This document shows positions 33,601 through 45,199 of a DNA stretch of 64,000 nt, piece after piece. The notes under the pieces were generated by a model, which was given only the letters and a program-made list of their open reading frames with translations, was not told the origin of the DNA and searched no databases. Where the stretch lies: positions 229,631 to 293,630 of the forward strand of contig LNAC01000742.1 of the NCBI GenBank assembly GCA_002007465.1. Reading direction: 5' to 3'. Each line of letters opens with the position of its first letter. Position 1 is the stretch's first letter. The position numbers were made by a program, and so were the translations under genes. This stretch comes from Ailurus styani (taxonomy: Eukaryota > Chordata > Mammalia > Carnivora > Ailuridae).

Positions 33601-35604
33601 GGCTTATCTTCACACATCTCTTTGGCCTAGGAAATTTTCTCTATATATTTCCCAAATAATATTTGAGAGAATAGCATTTAGGAGTTTCATATCAGAGCAG
33701 TGAGTTGCCAACAGGAAATTTAGAAAGACATAATGGAATGGTAACCAACAGAGCCAAGTTTAGGTGAGGCACGGGAGTCATGAGAAGCAAAACCCAGGTC
33801 TGGGCTGAGGAGGGCAGGCTGGGTGGGGTGTGGTGAGGGTGCTGAGGCTCCCAACACTGGAAAGGGATTGGGATACATAATTAAAGGGAATAAAGGGAGC
33901 ACCAGAACATTTAGATATAATTTGCACATTGGTTTTGGGTTGGGTCTGCTTTTTCGCCTTTTTTTTCTCACTAGCTGTACTCTTTGTGTGATTATATTAG
34001 TAACTTTAAGGCAAAGTAAGGAGAACACAACTGAGCCTTTCACGCACTAGAAAAGGTAGCTTGAGAACCATAAGCATTTAGAGGAAAATAAATAACATAT
34101 TTATTTCATAAATAAGAATTTGCAAACCAAACTAATTAGAGAAAGGAGGAAAAAGCTTTCCTCTTTAATCTGATTGTCATTAATACTGCAGGAATTATTT
34201 TTGCACTCCTGTAGAGCTAATTACAAATCAATTTTCTATAATTAGATATTAATACTCTGTTATGTTTTCTAATAACTCTCCATTTAACAGTGTCATAACT
34301 CAGTACAGATTCTTAATCATTTTCATGCTAATAAATAATCATAACTTTTATTTCAATAAGCATTGGCTATTTGTTCTAAACTAAATATTTCTAGGTTTAT
34401 TTCAGATTTAATATATCTCCGTATATTAATGAGTACCTAAATTGGTTATTCAGAGTCAATTTAATTTAGTTTGAAAATTTAAAATCAATGAAATAACATT
34501 ATTTTTCTCTCATATAATATCAACTAATGTTTTGTACCTTCAAATGGAAGCTTTTGTCCACTGTATTTAATTTTACTTGATCTTTTATTTTACCCTATTC
34601 TTCTTCCAGGGATGGATCTTTAATTGATTTCTCTGGGAACTTCCAAAGCTAAAAACAGAAGAAAGGATGCTGGAGGACTTACTCTGCATATCTCCCCACA
34701 CTATCAAAGATTTTCTTTCAAGATATACAGTTTTATATAATAATAATCAGATTAAAACCAAAGCACATATGCTCCAACAAATAGAAAAGAAAGCTGAAAA
34801 ACATAAATGGATCTGATTTTTAAAGGTTTCTTAATTTTATTAAACTATAATGTCAAGAGGCAATTTTCTCCTGTTACCATGTAACATGGTATTCTTTTTC
34901 AAAAATATTGTGTTCTAAAGTATTTTTATAGTCTAAAATTATGACATGGTGGACCACTCTTATTTCAGAGAAACTACAAAACATTTTGGAAGTTCTTTAT
35001 TTTGAGGAGGATAAGATTTTGTCACTGAAAAGCTTAATATTGCTCTAAAGACAGTATATAAAATGATTTTAAGAGTCTGGTGAATAAATCTATCAATTTC
35101 AGCATGATAAATTTATGCATTATTATACTTTTGTGTCAGAATATAGCACATACATAATCAAAATATTAATTGTCTTAGGAAATATGTAAAATAATGCAAA
35201 TAATAAAATTTTGTGGGAGATTTCTGATTGTATATCTTTAACATAGTCTATTTTTTTGCAATTATATGTGCAAAATGTGTAAGACCTGTGAGTTTTTTTC
35301 CTTTGGTTGAATTTCATAATTCAGGAAGAGTTTTCATGGATCTACTTTATCAAACAGGGACTATGCACACACACATATATATATTCACATATATATATAT
35401 ATATATACACACATATAGGTATTCTTGATAATCAAATCATTCACATGTGGGTATTCTGAAAGACAAATATTTAGTACTAAAAGTATTTCTGGGTTAGTAA
35501 AAACAATACCTAAGAAACGAAACATTCTCTTTAGGAAATTGATAATAAGGGTCTCCTAAATCAATAAAATTACAGAGAATGCTGTTTTACTTCTTTCTGA
35601 AATA
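33601..35604. other. Unclassified non-coding DNA, AT-rich to the right
   Basis: 33720-34050 is less AT-rich with short open frames on both strands and no recognised domain. The remainder is very AT-rich with a (CA)(TA) tract at 35366-35418. Confidence 0.5.
35366..35418 (+). repeat. (CA)n/(TA)n compound microsatellite
   Basis: CACACACA, TATATATA and CACACA blocks alternate over about 50 bases. Confidence 0.9.
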
Positions 35605-35709
35605 TTAGTTTCAGTTTACTGTTAAAGTAAATTAACAGTTTACTGTTGAAATTAGTTCAGTTTACTGTTAAAGTAAATTAACTGAATCAAAGTTCAGTTT
35701 ACTCTGAAA
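35605..35709 (+). repeat. Local repeat cluster around CAGTTTACT
   Basis: Four spaced copies of CAGTTTACT occur in about 100 bases. Two longer copies share TTAGTT followed by TCAGTTTACTGTTAAAGTAA and ATTAAC (35605-35636 and 35652-35682). The TTTACT...AGTAAA pairs inside each copy are also inverted, so each could fold. Confidence 0.8.
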
Positions 35710-36594
35710 AATTTAGCCTATTGGCTAATTAAACCAATGCTCTAATGACCTGATATAAAGACTTACAACTAAATAAGGCCCATGGGTTGAGATTCAGTAT
35801 TTAGTTTGTGACGACCATAAACAAAGGAAAAGAATAAGAACTAAAATTTAAGTTCTGACTTAAACTCTGTATTGAACACTCAAAGCATCTGAACAAAGGG
35901 GCCTAAAGGATAGGCTAACAGATGTGAAACAAAACATTCCATTATTCATGGCAAGTCCAATTCTTTTCACTGTCTGGCTCCTGCATGCTCTAAGTTAATA
36001 TGAGCTTACATACCTGCTACATGGTGTTATCAGGTCCAGTATCTGATATGTTTGGAAGCCTGTTTGTACCTGTGACTATTTAACATATTTAGTGGATGCT
36101 ACACCAAGCACAATTAAGCCCAGTGATTACAAAAGCAGCGTGCTATATTGAGGACACTAAGAACGTTTAGATTCCCTGGACTCAATTCTTAAAGAACCCC
36201 AATGTACCATTCTTTGTACATTGCCTCGTGGGAGCAACATTCACAATTAAACACCTAATAAACGACTGTGATGAGAATAAGCCTTATTGTATTATACAGG
36301 CCACTGTCTTGTACAATCATTCCCAAAGGAACTGGTCACATTAGGGAAGACACAAAGGATAAATAACTATGACAGTGCTACAATTATCTATAAGTGCTGT
36401 TATAGTACTTAAAATTCTTCTATTACCATTGGCGGTTGATAAAATCATCCAAAATAAAAAGTATTTAAACTCTCTGAAACACACATATTTACAAAGTAGA
36501 TATTCTTTTTTAAAAGTTAAATTAGAAATAAGAATTAAGATAGAATTATGCTACTCTCAAGCATATTTAATAATGTAAATATTTCTATTATCTA
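35710..36594. other. Unclassified AT-rich DNA
   Basis: No recognisable feature. Confidence 0.5.
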
Positions 36595-36965
36595 TAAGCT
36601 TTCTGCTGCCCACAGGATAAATGTCAAGCCCTACTAGTCTGGTATCTAAGAGTCTTTATAATTGGGTCCCAGCCAGTCAGATGGTAGTATATACCACTAC
36701 CCGTGTGAGGTTTCTGCAAAAGCAAAGTTAGTCTACTAATTTACTCAGCGTCTCCAAAAACCCTTTACACATTGCAAGCTCATACTTCTGCTCATGCTCT
36801 TCCCTCTGCACCTCTTGCATCTGCTCAAACCCAACAAGCCATAAAAGTACTAGCCGAATCATTCTAACTTTACCATTATAATCTTTCTTTACCTACTACG
36901 ACTAAATATTATCTCTTCCTAACTAAATTCATATTCACTGGCTCGATCACTCAAAGAATATTTAT
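36595..36965 (+). mobile_element. L2 relic
   Basis: L2 ORF2 3'-region phrases in sense order: CAGGATAAATGTCAAGCCCTA (36614), TAATTGGGTCCCAGCCAG (36660), CTCATGCTCTTCCCTCTGCAC (36792). Confidence 0.6.
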
Positions 36966-37107
36966 ATATTTAATAATACATCAGTTTTTTGTGTCTATCT
37001 ACCATCATCTATCTATATCTATATTATATCACATTTATGCCATAGCATACAAGAAAGTGCCTTGTCATTCTGATGTTCCATAAGCAACTATTTAAAAAAA
37101 AAGGACT

Positions 37108-37346
37108 GGGCGCCTGGGTGGCTCAGTGGGTTAAAGCCTCTGCTTTCGGCTCAGGTCATGATCTCAGGGTCCTGGGATCGAGGCCCGCATCGGGCTCCCT
37201 GCTCAGCGGGGAGCCTCCTCCCCCCCCACCACCGCCTGCCTCTCTGCCTCCTTGTGATCTCTCTCCCTCTGTGAAATAAATAAATAAATAAATAAATCTT
37301 TAAAAAATTTTAAAAAAATAAAAAAATAGAAAAAATAAAATTAAAT
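37108..37346 (+). mobile_element. Young Can-SINE with long A-rich tail
   Basis: Near-intact SINE with head GGGCGCCTGGGTGGCTCAGT, a C8 run near 37222 and a tail of about 70 A-rich bases (AAAT units, then mixed A/T). The short flanking repeat GGACTG (37103-37108 overlap and 37355-37360) marks the likely duplication. Confidence 0.92.
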
Positions 37347-37389
37347 TAAAAAATGGACTGATTTGGCATGATGAAAAGGCCAACACCCA

Positions 37390-37407
37390 AAATAATAATA
37401 ATAATAA
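37390..37407 (+). repeat. (AAT)n microsatellite
   Basis: Five to six AAT units. Confidence 0.9.
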
Positions 37408-38184
37408 ACATGAAACACAAATTCTAGTCAGATCCATATCATATAGGTTTATGCCATATATGAACTTAGGTAATTTTCTGTTTTTATATAGATATAGAAA
37501 ACTCAACACGTTTCCAATACATAGAAAATGCAAGAGTCTAGGGATTAAAATTATCCCCCAGATTATTATTATATAAATAAAAGAGCATAGTTCAAAAGAA
37601 TGGAAATAGATACAAGTGTTAAGTTGATATTAAGGTAGAGTATAGTCGTATATTCAGGCATTAAATAACTATTGACCATGTAAGGTTAAATGGAGTTTTT
37701 TTTAATCAATTTTGGAAGATATCTTCATATTTAAAATAGTCCTCATAAAAAGCAAAGGGTGAAGAACTATAGAATGAATCCATATTGTTATTTTTGTCAA
37801 ATAATTTTAAAAACATAGTTAAAATTCCTAAAGCAGATGTGCTGAAAAGCACCTTTTAAAATATCATTTTATTAATTTGCTTCCTAACTACTCACATACC
37901 AGTTTAGAGAAAAATATTGCTCTTCTTTCTACCTGACCCTTTTACCAGTGTCTGTTTCCCTCCTACTTTTAAAGAGACTTTCACAATTCCTTCTTTTATT
38001 CTTACTCTATTTTATTTCTGTCCCAAACATGTTCCATATTTAGATTTTTTCATAATATTTTTTAAATTATTCTTTCTGAATATTCTTCAACTTAACTTCA
38101 TTGTGATCTAATCATTCTCTATCTCATCACCACACATTGTGTTTTTCTTGTCACCTCGTGTGTATTGTGCAACCAGAGAAAACT
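37408..38184. other. Unclassified AT-rich DNA
   Basis: No recognisable feature. Confidence 0.5.
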
Positions 38185-38330
38185 TTCAAAATCATCTACC
38201 TCAACCTCTTCTCCTCAAAGGAGAAAAGTGAAGCTGGGAAAGACTGGTGGACTTTCTCTGAGTCAAAGTGTTAGTGACAGTGGTAACTGCACATCAGTCT
38301 CCCGACTTCCACTAAACTGTATCATGTGCC
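38185..38330 (-). mobile_element. MIR relic, antisense
   Basis: Complement of MIR in decayed form: CTCAAAGGAGAAAAGTGAAGC, GTGACAGTGGTAACTGCA, CTCCCGACTTCCACTAAACTG. Confidence 0.5.
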
Positions 38331-38497
38331 TACTCAGCCTCAAAAATCAACAACTCAGTCATTTTTGGATAAGCACCTACTTCATGCCAGGCCATGTCCA
38401 TGGTAAGTAACTAAAGGTTTTATCATTGCTGTAGTGTTCATGGCAATGATTCTCAACAGGCTGGGGTTGGTGATTATTTCAGAAGCATCTATGCAAC

Positions 38498-38545
38498 ATT
38501 TTTTTTCATTGAAGTGTAATTGACATCCTGCATTTTATAGGACAT
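38498..38545 (-). mobile_element. Short L1 3' tip, antisense
   Basis: CATTGAAGTGTAATTGACAT resembles the complement of the L1 3' terminus also seen near 11970. Only about 45 bases. Confidence 0.45.
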
Positions 38546-38694
38546 TTTAACTGCAGGCAACCTTATTCCTTTCCACTCTTAACGGTTCTGACAGGAATCA
38601 CAGTCTCCCAACAGAGCATAAATTACTGACCAGGAGTAAGATGGTTGTCGGTCACTAATCCCTTGTGTGATTTTCCATTTATGCTCCTCATAAT

Positions 38695-38855
38695 AACAAT
38701 AATAACAGAATGAACATGAATTTGGTGCAGTGCCAGAAAATATTTAAATATTAACATCTTTAGGTACCTATGAGGAAACTAAAACTTCTAACACATATGG
38801 TATAACCAGGCACCCACAAAATTCTCTTACTCCAAAGCTTAGAGCACTTTTGCAG
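38695..38855 (-). mobile_element. MIR relic, antisense
   Basis: Complement of the MIR 3' half: GGTACCTATGAGGAAACTAAA, AACCAGGCACCCACAAAATTC. Confidence 0.45.
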
Positions 38856-39738
38856 AAAAAATAAAAATGAACTTTTCACTAAATAATATATGCTAAAATA
38901 TGTATTTTTTGACATTAAATTTTCAAAGCTTTGAAAAGAATTGTCTTGATTTGCATAATATCCTTGTGTTGCAATTTAACTTCAAACATTGGAGGGAAAA
39001 AAGGCAGAGATTAATATGTTTTTAACACAGATTAAAATGTACCTGTCAAAAAGAGCTCCATAGGAAAATGTGTTTTTTCATTAATAATCAATATTTTCAA
39101 CACTGATATTGGTAATATTTTTTTAAATGAAGGAAATCCAAAATTAGCATTTGACCTTTGGGACTGTGAATTAATCTCTTGCTTTTTATGCTAATTTTTT
39201 CTTAGATGAGGAAATTTATTTAAATTACATAAATAGAGAAATAGGTTTATACTCTCAGAGGTCATAATTAAAATATGCCCCCAAATGTATTGTTTTTAAT
39301 TTTAGGAAAATCACTACTAACAATGATCAAGCACCAACCATTATCTATTATTCAGATTGCATTTACAGTATTTGCCTGAACAAAATCTGTTTCAACATCA
39401 ATAGATTTATAGTAAATATGGTGGCACGCAAACAGTGTTGGTATTCAAATTCATAAAATAATTTTTATGCTTCAGAAATTCAGAGAAAGAAAAAAAAAGA
39501 AATTCGGAGAGAGGCTGTACCTGCATACCTTAATTATTGTGTTACCTCAAACATTAATTACACTCCTCATGTAGATTCTCTTGAATTAAAATTGTTCTGT
39601 AAGTAAAAAGTCATCTTATCCTAAAATCCTTCCGCTGGTGCTTCAAGAATGCACCTTCCAAAAGTAGTGAATATAACAGGGTAAGTCTGTAGCAGTTTCT
39701 GATTTCCAGTGGGTTCCCCATGAAAAGTTTATTTTCTT
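38856..39738. other. Unclassified AT-rich DNA
   Basis: No recognisable feature. An A-rich GAAAGAAAAAAAAAGAAA run lies near 39485-39500. Confidence 0.5.
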
Positions 39739-39755
39739 AAGAGTGTTCAGTGTTC

Positions 39756-39948
39756 GGGCGCCTGGGTGGCTCAGTGGGTTAAAGCCTCTGCTTTCGGCTC
39801 AGGTCATGATCTCAGCATCTTGGGATCGAGGCCCGCATTGGGTTCCCTGCTCAGCAGGGAGCCTGCTTCCTCCTCTGCCTGCCTCTCTGCCTACTTGTAA
39901 TCTCTCTCTCTGTGTCAAATAAATAAATAAATAAATTAATTAAAAAAA
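39756..39948 (+). mobile_element. Young Can-SINE (SINEC)
   Basis: Near-intact SINE with head GGGCGCCTGGGTGGCTCAGT and an AAATAAATAAATAAAT tail. Exact 17-bp target-site duplication AAGAGTGTTCAGTGTTC at 39739-39755 and 39949-39965. Confidence 0.97.
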
Positions 39949-40092
39949 AAGAGTGTTCAGTGTTCTACACTCTTCTTAATGCTTAAGGACAAGCCATAAT
40001 ATATTAATAGATTTTCTAAGCCAATACAATTTTTTTTTCAATCAGGCCATAGGTCAGAATTTTCAATTAACTTTACATTTTAATTCAATAGA

Positions 40093-40265
40093 TTGCAAAC
40101 TTTAGTGGCAAGAAGATCATTTCTGGGGTGCTCATGAAAAATACAGATCCTTGAACCTCATCCCGGGGAATCTATCTTAGCAGAGATGGGGTAGTATAGA
40201 AGAAGCTCAACTTTTAACAAACCCACAGTGTTACTACTTCCAGGGTGTCTTCAGAACACACTTGG
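40093..40265 (+). mobile_element. MER5A-like hAT relic
   Basis: Blocks follow the MER5A order: GCAAACTTTAGTGGCA, TGCTCATGAAAAATACAGATC, CCTTGAACCTCATCCCGGGG, a middle part, then CTTTTAACAAACCCACAG. A non-autonomous hAT-Charlie DNA transposon relic; the ends are decayed. Confidence 0.65.
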
Positions 40266-41616
40266 AAAAATCCTGTTGTAATTAATGCTCTGATAACGGT
40301 TACCAATGCAACTGTTATTGCCAACTGTTATTCACTAAGCATTCATTATATTTCTTTCTCCCCTTTGTCTCCTTTCCATCTCTTCTTTTTCATCTTTCCC
40401 TTTCTCTCCTCCTTCCTGATGATAGTCTCCATTGAACAGACACAAAACATAGTTTATATGAGTTATCTTGTATAGAAGCTCTTGGATGTTAATGTACGCT
40501 GAGAGATACTGTAATATATACAATTATGACATCTGAAGACTACCCTGATATTCCATTTCATCCATTCATAGCATAGAGTACTTAGGTGCAAAATAAGGAC
40601 TGTTTGGAAGATAAAATAGATACAATCGGGATAGTACTGAAATTGAACTAGATTTGAAAAAAAAAAAAACTTAAATGTACATGCTAGTTAGGAGTAGCAA
40701 ATGGAAGGTCTTGAAATGTGAGGCATTTTTCTCTGACCAGAGTATACAGGTAACAAGCCTGTCAGACTGAGAACTATTCCAGTAACATTATCTGGACCAG
40801 AAGCCAAATCTCTACTTTGTATCCAGCTGACAAGGTGATAAATGACATCAACAAAACAAGCACTTCTCCCTTTGATTGTACTTCTGACACCACTAAATGT
40901 CAGGTCAGAAACTACCATACTAGAAACCATGGAGCCTGATTTAATTTTATTTGGCTTTATTTTTCCAATGATAAAAAGGAAATTAGATTCATCTGGCCTT
41001 GAAATATTCTTATTGAAGTAATTTTACAAATATTTTAAAGCTTTCCTAAAAGCACAACAAAGTTATTGTGACTAGATATTAAAGTCAGGAAAAGCAAATG
41101 GAAAGTAACATATTTAATAAATGTTTTGATAACTCTCAGTCCACGAAACTCAACTATTAACTAATGGTAAATTTAACCACTGAGCTATTCTCAGTGGTTG
41201 CACTTATAAAGTGGCACATTATCTCCTAGAAAAAACTCTAGTTGGTTTTCTTAATGTTTCACAGACTTCTGAACCCTCACTTAAATAAAATCTACATAAA
41301 CATTTTTTAAATACTGTAAACTGAAAGAATTCTGTCTACAAGCTACTGATAATAGGGATGTTGCTGCCTATGTATCATTATCACACTGATTCTACTTTTA
41401 TTTTGAAATTTATGATAAAGCGACAAAATACATCATTAGTCACTGTCATGCTAAATTAATAACCATTTCAATATGCTAAGAAAGGTACACTTTCAATATA
41501 ACCATTGTCTCAAAATAAAAGTTTTATTTGAGATATTTTATAATGGGTTTAAGCAAATTCAGCAACTTATGCTAAAGAGTTGGGTTTTCTTTTTGTTTTT
41601 TTGTTTATTTGTTTTA
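40266..41616. other. Unclassified AT-rich DNA
   Basis: No recognisable feature. Short frames on both strands look like chance. Confidence 0.5.
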
Positions 41617-42168
41617 CTGAGATACCACCTCATACCTGTCAGAATGGCGAAAATCAACAACACAGGAAACAACAAGTGTTGGCAAGGATGTGGAGAAAGG
41701 GGAACCGTCCTGCACTATTGGTGGGAATGCAAACTGGAGTAGCACAGATATTCCTCAAAAAGTTCAAAACAGACTCACCCTACCATCCAGCAACTGTACT
41801 ACTAGATATTCACACAAAGAATACAAAAATACTAATTTGAAGGGGTACATGCACCCCAATGTTTATAGCAGCATTATCAACAACAGCCAAATTATGAAGA
41901 GAGCCCAAATGTCCATCGACTGATGACTGGATAAAAAAGATGAGATACACGTGTGTGCGCAAACACACAAACACACATCATGAGATATAAATCAGCCGTA
42001 AAAAAGAATGGAATCTTGCTCTTGGCAACGATGTGGATGGAGCTAGAGAGTTTTATGCTAAGTGAGATAAGTCAAAGAAAATACCATATGATTTCACTCA
42101 TATGTGGAATTTAAGAAAAAAAAATGATCATAGGTGAAGAAAAGAGACACACTAAGAAACAGGCTCTT

Positions 42169-42352
42169 GGGCGCCTGGGTGGCTCAGTGGGTTAAAGCCT
42201 CTGCTTTCGGCTCAGGTCATGATCTCAGCGTCCTGGGATCGAGGCCCGCATCGGGCTCTCTGCTCAGCAGGGAGCCTGCTTCCTCCTCTCCCTGTCTCTC
42301 TGCCTGCCTCTCTGCCTACTTGTAATCTCTCTCTCTGTGTCAAATAAAATAA
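42169..42352 (+). mobile_element. Can-SINE ending at N
   Basis: Near-complete SINE, head GGGCGCCTGGGTGGCTCAGT, ending CAAATAAAATAA right before the N at 42353. No right-hand target-site duplication can be seen, and the following L1 sequence does not continue where the left flank stopped. Confidence 0.94.
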
Positions 42353-42353
42353 N
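42353..42353. other. Assembly gap (single N)
   Basis: Falls at the end of a SINE tail. The L1 3' UTR is missing a segment across it, so the N is likely a real gap of unknown length. Confidence 0.85.
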
Positions 42354-42493
42354 AGATGGGCTAAATAGGATAAAGGAGTGCACTCGTTACGATGATCTTG
42401 TTACGATGATCTGTGTTGAATCAATGATCACAAAAAAGTTAATCACCTGAAACTAATATTACACTGTATGTTAAGTGGAATTTAAAAAACTTA

Positions 42494-42695
42494 GGGCGCC
42501 TGGGTGGCTCAGTGGGTTAAAGCCTCTGCTTTCGGCTCAGGTCATGATCTCAGCGTCCTGGGATCGAGGCCCGCATCNGATGGAGGCCCGCATTGGGCTC
42601 TCTGCTCAGCGGGGAGCCTGCTTCCTCCTCTGCCTGCCTCTCTGCCTACTTGTAATCTCTCTCTCTGTATCAAATAAAAAAAAATAAATAAAAAA
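42494..42695 (+). mobile_element. Can-SINE with internal N and repeated block
   Basis: SINE inserted at the A-rich end of the L1, with exact duplication TAAAAAACTTA at 42483-42493 and 42696-42706. Around the N at 42578 the block GAGGCCCGCAT appears twice, so the middle is a faulty join, perhaps of two SINE copies or two alleles. Confidence 0.93.
42578..42578. other. Assembly gap (single N) inside SINE
   Basis: Flanked on both sides by the same SINE segment, which indicates a failed overlap join rather than one unknown base. Confidence 0.85.
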
Positions 42696-42986
42696 TAAAA
42701 AACTTAAAAAAAGAGGTTTTTTTTTTTAAATGTTCAAAAGGCTAAGTTGTGTTACATCACTGCTGTTAGGATTAAATTCTGCATAACTTCTTTTTGACGT
42801 TGTTCAGTCAAGAAATATGAGCCTTAAAAATATGCACGCCTTCGACATCATTTTAGAAATTTATTCTGAGTAACTAAAAAGGCAACCCCCATAATGACAG
42901 AGATGCTCACCACAGCATTGCAGTGAATTAAATACATTTTAAAAGTGCCAAAGTAGGAGTCTACTTTAAAACTATGGTATATTCCA

Positions 42987-43178
42987 GGAATGCTCAGTGG
43001 CTCAGTTGGTTAAGTGTCTGACTCTTGATTTCAGCTCAGGTCATGATCTCAGCATGATGGGATCCAGCCCTGCATCAGGCTCTGCACTCAGCACAGAGTC
43101 TGCCTGTCTCTCTCCTTCTGCTCCTTCCCCCGCTCTCTCTCTCTCTAAAATAAATGAATAAAATCTTAAAAAAAAAAA
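42987..43178 (+). mobile_element. Old Can-SINE
   Basis: Diverged sense SINE: GGCTCAGTTGGTTAAGTGTC, GGTCATGATCTCAGCATGAT, TCTGCCTGTCTCTCTCC, a CT run and an A12 tail. Imperfect duplication of the type ACTATG(G/A)TATAT(T/C)CC flanks it (42972 and 43182). Confidence 0.87.
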
Positions 43179-43234
43179 ACACTATGATATATCCCAAAAA
43201 GAAAACACTGTATAGATAACTTTGACTTATAGAT

Positions 43235-43440
43235 GTGAAGACTATATTATAAATATATTTATATCTTCTAGTATATAAATATATTTTTACAAATATATTT
43301 ATATACTTCTAGTATATATTTTATAAGTATACTTTATAGTATATATAAATATATATACTTATATAAATGTACTTATATTTAATAAGCACATTTTATAGTA
43401 TATAAATAAAATATTTATATACTATTATAAAATGTCTGAT
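43235..43440. repeat. AT-rich imperfect repeat tract
   Basis: About 200 bases almost entirely of A and T, built from recurring TATAAATATATTTATA and TAGTATATA-like words in both orientations, so long stretches are self-complementary. Confidence 0.8.
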
Positions 43441-45195
43441 TATAATTTGTGTACTTATTATGCGTTATGTGGTCACATTTTTAAAAATACACACATAACA
43501 GATTTATGTGCACATTTGTATTAATAGAAAGCAAGATGGCGAGATATTTAAAATATTCAAGATATAATGTATTAACAGTTATTGTGTCTGGGAAATGGAA
43601 TTATAAGTACTTTTTCTCTTTAATTCAGGCTGCTTGCTGATTTATAGCTCTGCTAATAACATGAGTATTTTGTAAATAAACAATATTGAGATTATTGTGT
43701 AAATTTTAAAATACCAAATCTCTAGACTATAATACCACAATTAAAATAAAAATTTAAAAGATTTTAGTAACATAAGCAATTCTGTTTGGAAAAAATGTGA
43801 ATACACAAAATTGTATACCTGCTAAGGTTCCAACTTTGGAGATAAAAGTTATCTAGAATGAACATAGGACACTGATGCCAATGATTTAGTACTAGGTTCT
43901 GGAATTGAGGTTTCTCTTTAACATTTTAAATGTTAATACCATTATAAAGCTGTTTGAAAAAAAAGGTCTGAGCTCAAGTATGTACACCGAAAATCATAGT
44001 TTATAAATATGAAAGGCCTGTCCTAAAGTTTACACATTCAGTAGTTTGTTATTTCTGAATGTCAGGTAAATGGGTAAGGTCGTTATTGACTATAAAACTA
44101 GAATGTGGGCAGTGACTACATGAGCCTACGTATTTAGATTAAAAGTTAATAAGTGTAATCATATGGCTATTTTATTTATGTTTGTGTATTGGCAATGGCA
44201 TGATGTCTGTATATTTTTAAAAGGACAAAAGCAAATCCCAGGAGCTGAAAAGTAATCCATCAACACTTAATACCTTAATTATATCAATTATAAACACCAA
44301 ATATGCAGACACTCTTGGAACGCTAAAACTACACAGGAAATATATAATGAGCTTAAGTATAGAAAATAACTACCATGGCATCATTATTTCATTTACAAAC
44401 ATCTGTAATACACAACCATTCTGCTAGACTCTGGCACGTAAGTTCCTTATTCAATCACATAAGACATAGTCCCTGCCGATTGTACGGTATGATCTGGTTT
44501 TCCCACAGTTCAATGACCATAAGTATACAAACTTTTATTTTTGGCCTCAGGGACTTCAGTGGACGAAAATTGCAGACTGTTCCTTGTGGGATGGAAGGTT
44601 AGTTCATGGGTTAATGTAAAATAAGATGGAATTTTTCCCATACAAGGCTTTCTTAAACCTTCAATTGCACTCGTTAGTGGGATGGAGTTCAAGAAAGTAA
44701 ATAAAGTAAAATCGGACTGAGAAAAGAAGCAAGCTATCAGATGAGTGATCAATGGCTCTGGGAGATTAATAATTTGTAAAATGTTCATACTCTATCTTGT
44801 TGAGTGTGCATTCAGAGTATCGACTCATTTTAAGATGACAGTTTTTCAGAACCATGGTCTATAGACTGAAATAGAATAAGAAATCAGAAAAGTTGGAGAA
44901 GACAAATCATTTAAGATGAAAAAACAAGAGCTGCAGCTAGTATTAATTGAATTGGAAGAGCTAACACGCAAAATAAACATTGAGAAATATACTTTAAAAT
45001 ATTGATTTAAAATGTTTAATTTTGTTATAGTCATTATGAGGATAAATAATTTCCCCTAATTACTGAAAATTCACCATTTAAATTGCAGAGAAAGTATTTT
45101 TAATTCAATTCCCATCATTAATTTCTTTTATGGAGACAGGTCATATGAAGGAATATTATAGAATTCCATTCACCAAAAGCTTTGATGGAGGAAAG
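43441..45195. other. Unclassified AT-rich DNA
   Basis: No recognisable feature. The short frames at 44375-44602 (+) and 44510-44788 (-) overlap each other and look like chance. Confidence 0.5.
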
Positions 45196-45199
45196 ACTG

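Larger units (their letters stand above)
41617..42493 (+). mobile_element. L1 ORF2 C-terminus and 3' UTR
   Basis: Translation at 41617-41742 gives the Cys-rich C-terminal L1 ORF2 motif ([14 protein letters not shown], then [20 protein letters not shown]), followed in another frame by FLKKFKTDSPYHPATVLL. The 3' UTR includes ATATGATTTCACTCATATG (about 42086) and the terminal CTGAAACTAATATTACACTG block (about 42448). A SINE and an N interrupt it at 42169-42353, and a second SINE sits at its A-rich end. It is 5'-truncated and frameshifted, hence inactive. Confidence 0.92.

Noticed and set aside
35605..35709. CRISPR-like array
   Set aside because: Copies are unequal, spacers differ in length and the host is a mammal.
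41473..41742. 89-codon frame with Cys-rich motif as a host zinc-binding protein
   Set aside because: The motif is the C-terminus of L1 ORF2, and L1 3' UTR sequence follows directly.
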